From LMUY01 sp965276785 (GTDB lineage: Bacteria; Pseudomonadota; Alphaproteobacteria; Acetobacterales; Acetobacteraceae), in contig OZ255629.1 of NCBI GenBank assembly GCA_965276785.1, positions 4,216,001-4,280,000 of the forward strand: a DNA stretch of 64,000 bases, read 5' to 3'. A model generated the notes under the pieces. That model was not told the DNA's origin. It saw nothing but the letters and a program-made list of their open reading frames with translations, and searched no databases. Position 1 is the first letter of the stretch. Each line of letters starts with the position of its first letter. A program made the position numbers and the translations under genes. Shown here one piece after another: positions 33,303 through 42,337 of this stretch.

Positions 33303-34797
33303 GCGGCACGACCTTGTCGAGGATGCGGGCGGAGGACAGCACGCCGGGCAGGCCCGCGCCGGGGTGGGTGCCGGCGCCGACGAGATAGAGGCCCGGAACC
33401 TCCTCGCTGCGGTTATGCGGGCGGAACCAGGCGGATTGGGTCAGAAGCGGTTCCAGCCCGAAGGCGGAACCATTCACCGCGAGCAGGTCGTCGCGAAAGT
33501 GTTGCGGCGTGGTGACGCGGGAGGTGACGATGGCGTCCTGCAGCCGGGGCAGCAGGGTCGCGGCCAGCGCGTCGGCGATGCGCCGGCGGTAGGGCTCGGC
33601 CTCGCGCGCCCAGTCGGTGCCGCTGCCCAGATGCGGCACCGGGGAGAGCACGTAGAACGCGTCGCAGCCGGGGGGCGCCATGGCCGGGTCGGTGGCGGTG
33701 GGGCGGTGCAGGTAGAGGCTGAAATCCGCCGCCAGCCGCTGGTGGCGGAAGATGTCGGCGAGCAGGGCGCGGTAGCGCGGGCCGAGCAGGATGGTGTGGT
33801 GCGCCACGTCCTCGTAGCGGCGGTTGGTGCCGAAATACCAGACGAACAGCCCCATCGAGTAGCGCGCTCGGGCCAATTTGCGGTCGGTCCAGCGGCGGCG
33901 GTGTTGCGGCGCGAGCAGGCGGGAGTAAGTCCAGGCGCTGTCGGCGTTGGAGACGACGATGTCGGCGGTGACGGTCTCGCCGCCTTCCAGCACCACGCCG
34001 GCTGCGCGGCCAGCGGCGACGGTGATGCGCTCCACCGTGGCGCCCAGGCGGAGGGTCCCGCCGGTATCAGCCACCAGCCCGGCCAGGCCGCGCACCAGCG
34101 CGCCGGTACCCCCCAGCGCGTAATGCACCCCCCAGCGCCGTTCCAGGAAGGCGATCAGCGCATAGACGGCGCTGGCGCGGAACGGGTTGCCGCCCACCAG
34201 CAACGGATGGAACGACAGCACGGTGCGCAGCCGCTCGTCCCGAATATGGCGCCGCACCAGGGCATGCACGCTGCGATGGCCGCCCAGCCGCAGCAGCGCT
34301 GGCAGCACGCGGACCATGTCGGTCCAGCGGTCGAACGGCACATCTCCGAGTTGCTCGAAGCCGACCCGGTAGATGGCCTCGGACTGGGCCATGAAGCGGT
34401 CGTAACCCGCCACGTCCGCGGCGGCGAAGCGGGCGATTTCGGCGCGCATGGCGGCTGGGTCGCCGGTGTAGTCAAATTGGGCGCTGTCCTGGAAGCGGAT
34501 GCGGTAGAACGGCGACACCGGCACCATTGTCACGTCTTCCGCCATTGAGCGGCCGCAGAGTTGCCAAAGCTCCTCAAACAGGAACGGGGCGGTGATCACG
34601 GTTGGCCCGGCGTCGAAGGTAAACCCGTCCTGGCGGTGCACGGCCGCGCGGCCGCCGGGTTGAGCGGCGCGTTCCAGCACTGTCACGCGCCAGCCGCGCG
34701 CGCCGAGCCGCACTGCCGCCGCCAAGCCGCCGAAGCCGCTGCCGATCACCACCGCATGCGGCCGGCTAGGGGCCCGCACGCGCGTGATGGCGGTCAT
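33283..34797 (-). CDS. crtI: Phytoene desaturase
   Basis: CrtI introduces several double bonds into phytoene using FAD. The 504-residue protein starts with a dinucleotide-binding fold, VVIGSGFGGLAAAVRLG near residues 16-32, and ends with the conserved LYLVGAGTHPGAGLPGV that closes the FAD site. Start ATG 34797; the longer frame upstream runs into a palindromic repeat. The number of desaturations (neurosporene versus lycopene) cannot be told. It is followed by crtB, a standard pair. Confidence 0.96.
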   Translation of the reverse strand: MTAITRVRAPSRPHAVVIGSGFGGLAAAVRLGARGWRVTVLERAAQPGGRAAVHRQDGFTFDAGPTVITAPFLFEELWQLCGRSMAEDVTMVPVSPFYRIRFQDSAQFDYTGDPAAMRAEIARFAAADVAGYDRFMAQSEAIYRVGFEQLGDVPFDRWTDMVRVLPALLRLGGHRSVHALVRRHIRDERLRTVLSFHPLLVGGNPFRASAVYALIAFLERRWGVHYALGGTGALVRGLAGLVADTGGTLRLGATVERITVAAGRAAGVVLEGGETVTADIVVSNADSAWTYSRLLAPQHRRRWTDRKLARARYSMGLFVWYFGTNRRYEDVAHHTILLGPRYRALLADIFRHQRLAADFSLYLHRPTATDPAMAPPGCDAFYVLSPVPHLGSGTDWAREAEPYRRRIADALAATLLPRLQDAIVTSRVTTPQHFRDDLLAVNGSAFGLEPLLTQSAWFRPHNRSEEVPGLYLVGAGTHPGAGLPGVLSSARILDKVVPHASVFA

Positions 34798-34820
34798 TCC
34801 GCACGCTCCCAGGCCTGTAA

Positions 34821-34891
34821 GGCGGAAGAGCGAAGCGTTATCCGCCCCGGTCCGCGGCATTGTGCGGCGGATGACGCTACGCTCTTCCGCC
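34821..34891. repeat. Inverted repeat between bchO and crtI
   Basis: Two 26-base arms (34821-34846 and 34866-34891), both of the form GGCGGAAGAGCG..GCG..ATCCGCC, pair at 24 of 26 positions around 19 bases. Each arm is also partly self-complementary. The element lies between the bchO stop and the crtI start on the same transcript, so it might terminate or stabilise part of the mRNA. Confidence 0.75.
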
Positions 34892-34909
34892 CTACGCGAT
34901 GATCGGGTG

Positions 34910-35797
34910 TCATGACGCCATGCGCTGCGCAGGCGCGGCGTCCTCAATGATGGCGGCGACCCTGGCCGGCTGCTCCTCATGGGCGAGATGACCTAGCCCG
35001 GGCAGCCGGATGAGTTGGGCGCCGGGGACCAGGGCGGCGAATCGGGCTTGGTCGGCCGGCGGAATGGTGCCGTCCGTCTCGCCACAGACGACTATCAAGC
35101 GGGTGGGGAGCTTCGGCAGGTCTCGCGCCAAAGGATGCAAATCCCAGTTCGCCATCATGCCGAGCGCGCCCGCGGTGTGGCTGGGGCGGCGCATGAGCCG
35201 GCCGTAGAGCGACACGCCCTCGGCGTCGAGCTTGGAGCCGGTGCTGGCCAGCAACTGTTCCACCACGCGGCGATTGCCCGCGCGCCAGGAGAACAGCCGC
35301 GGCACGACGGGGTTCAACACCAGCAGCTTGGCCAAGGACGAGAACAGCGACCCGGCCACCCCGCCCAGTGGCAGCACTGCCGCGTTCAGCGTCACCAGGG
35401 CCGAGGGCGCAATGCGGCCATCCAGGCACATCCGGGCCAGCACGGCCGCGCCGGCCGAATGCCCCACCGCCACCACCGGTTGCCAGCCCTGCTTCTGCAG
35501 CAAGGCGGTGAGATTGCGCGCCATGCCGGGCAGGGTGAGGCGGTGGCTGGCCGGCTGCGCGGTGAAGCCATGGCCGGGCAGATCGGGCATTACGATGGTG
35601 AAATGGCGTGCCAGGATGGGGGCCAAGGCGCGATAGGAGTGGGTGGAGGCGCCGGTGCCATGCACCAGCAGCATCACCGGGCCGGCGCCGAGCACCTGCA
35701 CGTGCCAGCACAGCCGGTCCGCCTCGATGAAGCGGCTATGCTCGCGGAGCGGCCAGTCCCGCCCCACCGTCGCCCAGTCAACCGGCGGCCGCGCCAT
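34910..35797 (-). CDS. bchO: BchO, alpha/beta hydrolase linked to magnesium chelatase
   Basis: The 295-residue alpha/beta hydrolase has the oxyanion HGTGAS motif (near 47), the nucleophile elbow VGHSAGAAVL (Ser near 114), a late Asp in CGETDG and His in GLGHLAHEE. BchO is consistently found with bacteriochlorophyll genes and is thought to assist the Mg-chelatase step; its substrate is not established. Usually it follows bchID, but here it lies between bchP and crtI. The start is ATG 35797, with TTG 35800 as an alternative. Confidence 0.88.
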   Translation of the reverse strand: MARPPVDWATVGRDWPLREHSRFIEADRLCWHVQVLGAGPVMLLVHGTGASTHSYRALAPILARHFTIVMPDLPGHGFTAQPASHRLTLPGMARNLTALLQKQGWQPVVAVGHSAGAAVLARMCLDGRIAPSALVTLNAAVLPLGGVAGSLFSSLAKLLVLNPVVPRLFSWRAGNRRVVEQLLASTGSKLDAEGVSLYGRLMRRPSHTAGALGMMANWDLHPLARDLPKLPTRLIVVCGETDGTIPPADQARFAALVPGAQLIRLPGLGHLAHEEQPARVAAIIEDAAPAQRMAS

Positions 35798-35804
35798 CAA
35801 GGCC

Positions 35805-36986
35805 TCAAGCCGCGGCCAGGCCGGTCAGGTGGGCCAGATTCTTGAAGAAGATACGCATATGGGCGAGCGGTTTGGCCTTGACCAATTCCTTGTTCATATA
35901 GGCGTCCCAGGTCAGTTCCTGGACGTCCTTGTCGCGGCAGATGGCGACGAAGCGCTCGCGGCGGCCGTCGTTGGTGTACCAGTATTTCTGCATCACCCCA
36001 AGGATCCAGAACACCCCGCCATGGGTGCGCATGAAGCGCTTGCGGGCGCTGCGCAGCACCCGGGCGTCGCCGGTCGAGCAGAACCGGTCGGCCGCCGCTG
36101 CCACCACCCGGCCGCAATGCATGGCGTAGTAGATGCCCTCGCCCGAAGCTGGCGCCACCACCCCGGCCGCATCGCCAGCCAGGATCACGTCCTGCCCGTT
36201 GTCCCAGCGCTTGAGCGGGCGCAACGGAATGGGCGCCCCTTCGCGGCGGATCGTCTCCATGCCGTCGAGGCCCGTGTGCAGCCGCAGCCGGCCGACGGCG
36301 CCTCGCAGCGAGAAGCCTTTGTGCATCGACCCAGTGCCGATGCTGGCGGTGTCGCCATGCGGGAAGATCCAGGCGTAGAAATCCGGCGAGAGCGACCCCT
36401 GGTAGTACACGTCGCAACGGTCGGCGGCGAAGCTCTCCGGCACCCGGACGATCTCATGGTAGGCGAACACGAACGGCACCCGCTCGGCCTTCGGGATGGT
36501 CTGCCGGGCCACCGCCGAGTTGGCGCCGTCCGCCCCGATCACCAGCCGCGCGCGCACCCGACCGGTGGCGTCACCATGTTTGTATTCGACGATGGCGGTG
36601 CCGTCGTCATCGCGCGAGATGCGCTCGAACGTGCCCTCCCGCCGTTCCGCGCCATGCTCGGCGGCCCGGCAGCGCAGCCACTCGTCGAACGGTTCGCGGT
36701 CCACCATGCCGACGAAGCCGCCGTCGATCGGCATGTCCACTTCGCGTGACTTGGGGCTGACCATGCGGGCGCCGGTGATTTTGGCCACCAGCAAACGGTC
36801 TGGGATGTCGAATTCCTGGATGGCACGGGGCGGGATGGCGCCGCCGCAAGGTTTGATGCGCCCCGCCCGGTCCAGCAGCACAACCCGGCGGCCGGTGCGG
36901 GCCAAGTCGTCGGCGGCGGTGGCACCCGCAGGGCCGCCGCCCACCACGACGACGTCATAGGTCTGCCCCGGGGTCTGCTCGGTCAT
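35805..36986 (-). CDS. bchP: Geranylgeranyl reductase
   Basis: BchP reduces the geranylgeranyl tail of bacteriochlorophyll to phytyl in three NADPH-dependent steps. The 393-residue flavoprotein starts with the FAD fold VVVVGGGPAGATAADDLARTG. It has the motif CGGAIPPRAIQEF, and LAGDAAGVVAPASGEGIYYAM near residues 283-303. The ATG at 36986 has AGAG upstream. An ATG at 37001 overlapping the bchG stop (ATGA) would add five residues and is equally possible. Confidence 0.95.
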   Translation of the reverse strand: MTEQTPGQTYDVVVVGGGPAGATAADDLARTGRRVVLLDRAGRIKPCGGAIPPRAIQEFDIPDRLLVAKITGARMVSPKSREVDMPIDGGFVGMVDREPFDEWLRCRAAEHGAERREGTFERISRDDDGTAIVEYKHGDATGRVRARLVIGADGANSAVARQTIPKAERVPFVFAYHEIVRVPESFAADRCDVYYQGSLSPDFYAWIFPHGDTASIGTGSMHKGFSLRGAVGRLRLHTGLDGMETIRREGAPIPLRPLKRWDNGQDVILAGDAAGVVAPASGEGIYYAMHCGRVVAAAADRFCSTGDARVLRSARKRFMRTHGGVFWILGVMQKYWYTNDGRRERFVAICRDKDVQELTWDAYMNKELVKAKPLAHMRIFFKNLAHLTGLAAA

Positions 36987-36997
36987 GGCGCTCTCTT

Positions 36998-37891
36998 TCA
37001 TCGGACGGCGATTGCGCAGGCCAGCATGCCCCAGACATAGAGCATGGTGCCGGTGGCGTTGTACCAAGGCGCCAGCGCACGAGGCCGGCGCAGCAGCCGG
37101 GCCATCAGCCCGAGCTGGGCAGCGAGCAGCGCGGCCACGACGGCGGCCGCGATCGGGTACCCCCAATGCAGCATCAGCCCGGCGGTGACGAATTGGGGCG
37201 CGGCCATCGCCAGGCAGGCGACTCGAACCGCGCGCTCCACGCCGAGCTTGACCGGCAGCGAGCCGATCCCGGTGCGCTGGTCGCCCTCGACCGACTTGAA
37301 ATCGTTCAGCGTCATGATGCCATGCGCCCCAAGGCTGTACAGCAGCGCCAGCAGCAGGATGCGCGGCTGCGGCAGCGCCGCCGCGGCCACGGCGGCACCG
37401 GTGAACCAAGGCAGGCCCTCGTAGCACAGCGCCACCGCGCTGTTACCCCACCAGCCGTTCGCCTTCAGCCGCAGCGGCGGTGCGCTGTAGGCCCAGGCCA
37501 AGGCCAGGCCGAAACACGCCGCGCCGAACACGAACCGGCCCAAGGCTGCAGCGAGCGCCAAGGACAGCAGCGTCCAGCCGCACGCGATGTACAGCCCCCA
37601 GCGGCCCGGCATGCGGCCGGAGGGGATCGGGCGGCCGGGCTCGTTGATGGCGTCGACATGGCGGTCGAACCAGTCATTGACCGCCTGGCTGGTGGCGCAG
37701 ACCAGCGGCCCGGCGAGCAGAACGCCGGCCAGCAGCGCCAGCAAGTGCGGCAGCACCGGCGCTCCGGACGACACCACGCCGCAGCCGAACGCCCACATCG
37801 GCGCAAACCAAGTGATCGGCTTCAGCAGCTCCAGCACCACGCGGGGCTGCGGCAACGCCAGACCAGCCGAGGGGAGTGTGCGCTCGCTCAT
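36998..37891 (-). CDS. bchG: Bacteriochlorophyll synthase
   Basis: BchG attaches the geranylgeranyl tail to bacteriochlorophyllide a at the membrane. The 297-residue UbiA-family prenyltransferase has eight or nine hydrophobic helices. The prenyl-diphosphate motif is NDWFDRHVDAINEPGRPIPSG (split; about residues 74-94), and the second Asp-rich site is NDFKSVEGDQ near 199. The start ATG overlaps the ppsR stop (ATGA). It feeds BchP, the next gene. Confidence 0.95.
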   Translation of the reverse strand: MSERTLPSAGLALPQPRVVLELLKPITWFAPMWAFGCGVVSSGAPVLPHLLALLAGVLLAGPLVCATSQAVNDWFDRHVDAINEPGRPIPSGRMPGRWGLYIACGWTLLSLALAAALGRFVFGAACFGLALAWAYSAPPLRLKANGWWGNSAVALCYEGLPWFTGAAVAAAALPQPRILLLALLYSLGAHGIMTLNDFKSVEGDQRTGIGSLPVKLGVERAVRVACLAMAAPQFVTAGLMLHWGYPIAAAVVAALLAAQLGLMARLLRRPRALAPWYNATGTMLYVWGMLACAIAVR

Positions 37892-39315
37892 GTGCCCTCT
37901 GCCTTGTCGGCCAAGTCGCCCATGCCGTATCGCCGCAGCTTGACGTAGAGGCTCTGCCGGCTGAGCCCCAGCAGTTCGGCGGCCGAAGCCCGGTTGTCGC
38001 CGGTGAGTTCGAGCGCCGCCTCGATGCACAGGCGCTCGATCACGTCCGTGGTCTCGCGCACCATGTCCTTCAGCGCCACGCGGCCGATTAGCTCGGTGAG
38101 CTGCTCGATTGAGCGCGGCAGCTCGCGTCCTGCCCGGGTGGTCGCCGCCGGGCGGCGCCCCGCCATGCGGATGGTGAAGCCAAAGCAGGTCTGCCCCGCC
38201 AACACCGCCGACGCCGCGGCGATTTCCACCGGAGCGACCGCGCCGTATTCGCCATGCACCTCGGTGGCGAATAGGCGGACATTGCCGTGGCCGCGCAGAT
38301 TGGCCAGCAGCACCGGCAGGTCGGTGGCCGGGCGGCCCAACCAGCGGTCCAGCGACTCACCCCGTGCCTGTTCCTCGGCGGTGAGCTGCGCCATTTCGAG
38401 GAATGCCGGGTTGGCGGAGGTGATGGTGCCGTCGGGCGTCGTCACCACGAAGCCGTCTGGCCCGGCCTCCACCAGGTGTTCGATTTCGGACGCCCCGTGC
38501 GGCGCAGCCGGCGCATCGCTCAGCAAGCGGATGAGGAAGAACGCGGCGTTGTCTTGCCGGAACAGCGCGGCGGACACCCGCAGTTCGCTGCCGGGGCCGC
38601 CAGCCTCATTGCGAAGCCGGGCCACAATGTCATCCCCACGCCCGGCCGCCCGCACCCCGCCCAGCAGCACGGAGACAAGCGCGGCGCTGGCTGGTGCGAA
38701 GAGTGAAACGAACGGTTGGTTGGCCAAGCGTGCGGCGTCCATTCCCAGCGCGTGGCCGGCCGCCGGATTCGCTTCCACCACGAGGTCGGCCGCCGCGTCT
38801 ACCACCAGGACCGGCTCGGAGGACAAGTGGAACAGCATGCGGTAGCGGGTCTCGACGTGGCGCAGGCGGGCGTAGTCCCGCTCCATCGCCTGCTGCGCCT
38901 CCACCAGGCGCCGCTGCAAGGCGGCGATCGGGCGCAGGTCGCGGCCGAACGCCACGATGCGGTCGGGGCCGAGCTGCACCACCGAGTACAGCACCGGCAC
39001 GTCGGGGCTGCCGGGCAGCGGATGGTTCACCTGGCGCCACCGTGTCGCGGTGGCGCCGGCTTCGTTCAACAATCCCTGGATTTTGCCGCGGCTTTCCACG
39101 GTCACGGTGTCGGACCAGGGGCGGCCATGCCAGGAGCCCTGGCTCTGCAGCGTATCGGCCAGTTCCTTGGTATGGAAAGCGGCGTCCTGGATGAGGCCGT
39201 CAGCGCTCAGCACCAGAGACACGTCCGAGGCGGCGGCAATTAGGGTGGCGGCGGTCTGGGCGTCCAGGCCGCTGAAGCTGTGCTTCGGCGTGTCGAACGC
39301 CGCTACATAGGACAC
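37888..39315 (-). CDS. ppsR: PpsR/CrtJ, light- and redox-responsive repressor
   Basis: PpsR (CrtJ) represses bch, crt and puc genes under oxygen by binding TGT-N12-ACA. The product, about 475 residues, has an N-terminal domain and two PAS domains (about 140-250 and 260-370, e.g. YRMLFHLSSEPVLVVD, VEAGPDGFVVTTPDG). A C-terminal Fis-type helix-turn-helix follows (AAELLGLSRQSLYVKLRRYG). A cysteine lies just before the helix-turn-helix (IERLCIEAAL), in the region where redox-active cysteines are known in CrtJ. The start is uncertain: GTG 39315 is chosen, TTG 39336 is possible. It lies beside its antirepressor gene ppaA. Confidence 0.93.
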   Translation of the reverse strand: MSYVAAFDTPKHSFSGLDAQTAATLIAAASDVSLVLSADGLIQDAAFHTKELADTLQSQGSWHGRPWSDTVTVESRGKIQGLLNEAGATATRWRQVNHPLPGSPDVPVLYSVVQLGPDRIVAFGRDLRPIAALQRRLVEAQQAMERDYARLRHVETRYRMLFHLSSEPVLVVDAAADLVVEANPAAGHALGMDAARLANQPFVSLFAPASAALVSVLLGGVRAAGRGDDIVARLRNEAGGPGSELRVSAALFRQDNAAFFLIRLLSDAPAAPHGASEIEHLVEAGPDGFVVTTPDGTITSANPAFLEMAQLTAEEQARGESLDRWLGRPATDLPVLLANLRGHGNVRLFATEVHGEYGAVAPVEIAAASAVLAGQTCFGFTIRMAGRRPAATTRAGRELPRSIEQLTELIGRVALKDMVRETTDVIERLCIEAALELTGDNRASAAELLGLSRQSLYVKLRRYGMGDLADKAEGT

Positions 39316-39393
39316 GGGGCACCCAAGGGCCGGCAAGCGGGCAAGCTGAGCCGGGCTGACTGCGTGGGCAGGGGATCGGGCCAGCCCATCGGA

Positions 39394-40275
39394 TTAGAGT
39401 GACTCGGCCATCAGGTTCAGCATTCCTTGGGCCTGGAGCACGGCTTGCCAGCCGTCGCGCGCCGTCGCATCCGCGCCGACCAACTGCACCAACTCCGGCC
39501 GCTGATTTACAATCGGGCCGCCCACCATCACGCCCACGCTGCGGTTGCGCGAGGCGCGGCGGATGGCGCGGATGCAGGTGGCCAACTCGTCGACATGGAT
39601 CTCGCTCCCCATGGAGAGGCCGATCACCGCGAACCATTCCGCGCGCACCAGGCTCACCATTTCCGTCTTCGCGCAGGCCGGCTCGCACCACACGCTCCAG
39701 CCGGCGCGGCGAAAGAAGTCCGCCACCATCAGCACGCCGAAATTGTGCTGCGCGCCGGGCACGGGGGCGAGCAGGACGCGGCTTTTGGTTGGGCGGCGCG
39801 GCGGCGTCTGCCAGAACGCCGGACCGACCGACCGCAGCACCCCATGCAGCCGCCATAGCCCAAGAGTGACGTTGCTGAAATCCGTCGCGTCCTCCTCCCA
39901 TAGCGTGCCCAAGTGGCGGGCGGCGGGCGCGAGCAAGTCGAGGTAGAGCGCCTCCAGCGGCAGGCCACGGGCGCGCAGCTCGGTCACCAGGGAGAGGGCG
40001 GCGCCTTCTTCCGGGCTGATTGCCGCATCCGCCAAGCTCACGACATCGCTGGGGGCCACCACCGCAGGTGCCGCGGTATGGCCCAAGGCGGCGCGGCCCG
40101 CCAACACCAGGCGAGGGATTACCTGATCCGCCACCGTGTGCTCGATAGCCCGGCTGAGCGAACGCCGTTCCGTCGCCGCGCCCGGCCGTCGCGGTGGCGG
40201 CAAGGCATGGCCCAAGGGCGGCAATCCCTCTCTCCACGCGTCGCTAGTGGCTAATTGCTGGATCACTTCGTCCAT
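39394..40275 (-). CDS. ppaA: PpaA/AerR, cobalamin-binding photosynthesis regulator
   Basis: PpaA/AerR counteracts PpsR/CrtJ and senses light through bound cobalamin. The 293-residue protein has the helical B12-associated segment with WEEDATDFSNVTLGLWRLH (residues 126-144). A Rossmann-like cobalamin domain starts near 165 and contains His177 in PGAQHNFGVLM, matching the B12-ligating histidine region of AerR. Start ATG 40275, with AGGGGA about nine bases upstream. It diverges from bchF across a shared regulatory region. Confidence 0.9.
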   Translation of the reverse strand: MDEVIQQLATSDAWREGLPPLGHALPPPRRPGAATERRSLSRAIEHTVADQVIPRLVLAGRAALGHTAAPAVVAPSDVVSLADAAISPEEGAALSLVTELRARGLPLEALYLDLLAPAARHLGTLWEEDATDFSNVTLGLWRLHGVLRSVGPAFWQTPPRRPTKSRVLLAPVPGAQHNFGVLMVADFFRRAGWSVWCEPACAKTEMVSLVRAEWFAVIGLSMGSEIHVDELATCIRAIRRASRNRSVGVMVGGPIVNQRPELVQLVGADATARDGWQAVLQAQGMLNLMAESL

Positions 40276-40314
40276 CTCTTTTGTCCCCTGATCTTCGATC
40301 CGCCGCGCGCGATC

Positions 40315-40348
40315 TGTCAACACAGCTTTACGTAAACCTGGATTGACA
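40315..40348. promoter_or_regulatory. Double PpsR-like palindrome between ppaA and bchF
   Basis: TGT-N12-ACG (40315-40332) and its mirror CGT-N12-ACA (40331-40348) overlap in a central TTTACGTAAA palindrome, with TGTCAA and TTGACA at the outer ends. Each half differs from the PpsR/CrtJ consensus TGT-N12-ACA at one base. It is 40 bases from the ppaA start and 131 from bchF. PpsR binding is inferred from the motif and context. Confidence 0.5.
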
Positions 40349-40478
40349 GTCCGTGGCGACGAGGCTTAGCGTTTCCCCTGTGAGGACCCTGGCATGCAGA
40401 TGTTTGGCCGGAAACTGAAAAAATTAAAGTTTCTGCAACCCGGCAACTGTGGCCGGTCAGAATAAGAGGGATTGGAAC

Positions 40479-41054
40479 GTGTCCAGCACCATCACCCGCC
40501 TCATCGACGCCTTCGACTGCTGCCCCTGGGGCACCATGGCCGGACGGGCGCAGGCCCGCAGCGCCCCGCCGGCGGGGCTTTATACCCCCGAGCAACGCCG
40601 CCGCCGGGACGCCACGCACTGGACCATGGTGCAGGGTGTGTTGGCGCCGCTACAGTTCCTGGTTTTTCTCGTCAGTCTCAGCCTGGTGCTGCATTTCCTG
40701 CTCACCGGGTCGGGGCTGCAGGCCGCCAGCGTCTCAATCGTGGTGAAAACCGTGGTGCTCTACGCCATCATGATCACCGGGGCGATTTGGGAGCGCGCGG
40801 TGTTCGGCCGCTACCTGTTTGCTGATGCGTTCTTCTGGGAGGACGTGATGAGCATGCTGGTGCTGTTGCTGCACACCGCCTACGTCGCCGAGTTGTGGCT
40901 GGGTGCGGTGGGCAGCCATGAGCTCATGTTGCTGGCGCTGGCCGCCTACGCCGCCTACCTGATCAACGCGACGCAATACGTGCTGAAGCTGCGCGCCGCC
41001 CGCCGCGGCAGCGAGCGCATGCCTGGCCCGGCGGCGGCGATGGGCATGGGCTGA
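40479..41054 (+). CDS. bchF: 2-vinyl bacteriochlorophyllide hydratase
   Basis: BchF hydrates the C3 vinyl group on the way to bacteriochlorophyll a. The 191-residue membrane protein has about four hydrophobic helices and the family pattern YTPEQRRRRDATHW...ERAVFGRYLFADAFFWEDVMS (split). The start GTG at 40479 is preceded by AGAGGGA eight bases upstream; an earlier GTG at 40449 is less likely. It opens the long rightward operon, and its stop shares a base with the bchN ATG. Confidence 0.95.
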   Translation: MSSTITRLIDAFDCCPWGTMAGRAQARSAPPAGLYTPEQRRRRDATHWTMVQGVLAPLQFLVFLVSLSLVLHFLLTGSGLQAASVSIVVKTVVLYAIMITGAIWERAVFGRYLFADAFFWEDVMSMLVLLLHTAYVAELWLGAVGSHELMLLALAAYAAYLINATQYVLKLRAARRGSERMPGPAAAMGMG

Positions 41055-42337
41055 TGGACGGCCTCGCCACGCTTGCGGACGGTTTGGGGTGTGGTGCGCC
41101 GCCGAGCCGCCCGGTGCTGCGCGAGCGGGGCCAGCGCGAAGTGTTCTGCGGCCTGACCGGCATCGTTTGGCTGCATCGCGCCATCACCGACGCGTTCTTC
41201 CTGGTGGTGGGCTCGCGCACCTGCGCGCATTTGCTGCAATCGGCCGCGGGGGTGATGATCTTTGCCGAGCCCCGCTTCGCTACGGCCATTATCGACGACC
41301 GCGACCTCGCCGGGCTGGCGGACGCCAATGACGAGCTGGACCGAGTCGTGGGCCAGTTGCTGGCCCGGCGGCCGGACATCCGGTTGTTGTTCCTGGTTGG
41401 CTCCTGCCCTTCGGAGGTGATCAAGCTCGATCTGTCGCGCGCCGCGGCCCGGCTGGCTGGCGTGCATGCCCCGGCCGTGCGGGTGTTGAACTATTCCGGC
41501 AGCGGCATCGAGACGACCTTTACCCAAGGCGAGGACGCCTGCCTCGCGTCGCTGGTGCCGGTGCTGCCGCGTACCGGGGAGCGCTCGCTGCTGGTGGTGG
41601 GCGCGCTGGCCGAGGTGGTGCAGGGGCAGATGAGCCGGATGTTTGCCGAACTCGGCATCGGCCCGGTGAAGTTCTTGCCGCCGCGGCAAGCGGCGGCGCT
41701 GCCGGCGGTGGGGCCGGGCACGCGCTACCTGCTGGCGCAACCGTTCCTGGCCGATACGGCGCGGGCGCTGGACGAGCGCGGCGCGGCGCGTTTGGCAGCA
41801 CCCTTTCCGTTGGGCGCCGAAGGGACGACGGCCTGGCTGCGCGCCGCGTCCGTAGAGTTTGGTGTGCCGCCGGCCCGGTTCGCTGCTGCCACGGCTCCGG
41901 CCCGCGCCCGTGCCGAGCGGGCTTTGGCGGGCGCCCGCGAGCGGCTGGCGGGGCGGCGGGTGTTCTTTTTCCCCGATTCGCAATTGGAAATTCCGCTGGC
42001 GCGCTTCCTCCACCGCGAGCTGGGCATGATGCTGGACGAAGTCGGCACGCCCTACCTGCACCGCGAGCACTTGGCGGAGGAATTGGCGCTGTTGCCGGCG
42101 AGCGTGCAGCTGTCCGAGGGGCAGGACGTTGATCGCCAACTCGACCGCTGCCGGGCCGCGCAGCCGGACTTGACGGTGTGCGGCTTAGGATTGGCCAATC
42201 CGCTCGAAGCGGAAGGGTTGGCCACGAAATGGTCGATCGAGCTGCTGTTCACACCGATCCAGTTCTACGAGCAGGCCGGCGATCTGGCCGAGTTGTTCTG
42301 CCGCCCCTTGGTGCGGCGGATGAGGCTGCGCCTATGA
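41054..42337 (+). CDS. bchN: Light-independent protochlorophyllide reductase subunit N
   Basis: BchN with BchB forms the catalytic NB component of dark-operative protochlorophyllide reductase, which reduces ring D. The 427-residue product has the three cluster-binding cysteines Cys32 (EVFCGLTG), Cys57 (SRTCAHLL) and Cys118 (VGSCPSE). The fourth ligand is Asp36 of BchB. It is coupled to bchF (TGATG) and bchB (ATGA). Confidence 0.97.
   Translation: MDGLATLADGLGCGAPPSRPVLRERGQREVFCGLTGIVWLHRAITDAFFLVVGSRTCAHLLQSAAGVMIFAEPRFATAIIDDRDLAGLADANDELDRVVGQLLARRPDIRLLFLVGSCPSEVIKLDLSRAAARLAGVHAPAVRVLNYSGSGIETTFTQGEDACLASLVPVLPRTGERSLLVVGALAEVVQGQMSRMFAELGIGPVKFLPPRQAAALPAVGPGTRYLLAQPFLADTARALDERGAARLAAPFPLGAEGTTAWLRAASVEFGVPPARFAAATAPARARAERALAGARERLAGRRVFFFPDSQLEIPLARFLHRELGMMLDEVGTPYLHREHLAEELALLPASVQLSEGQDVDRQLDRCRAAQPDLTVCGLGLANPLEAEGLATKWSIELLFTPIQFYEQAGDLAELFCRPLVRRMRLRL

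Noticed and set aside
40955..42139. A 394-codon minus-strand frame opposite bchN
   Set aside because: It is fully covered by bchN, whose cluster cysteines and couplings are intact; no recognisable protein in the shadow.
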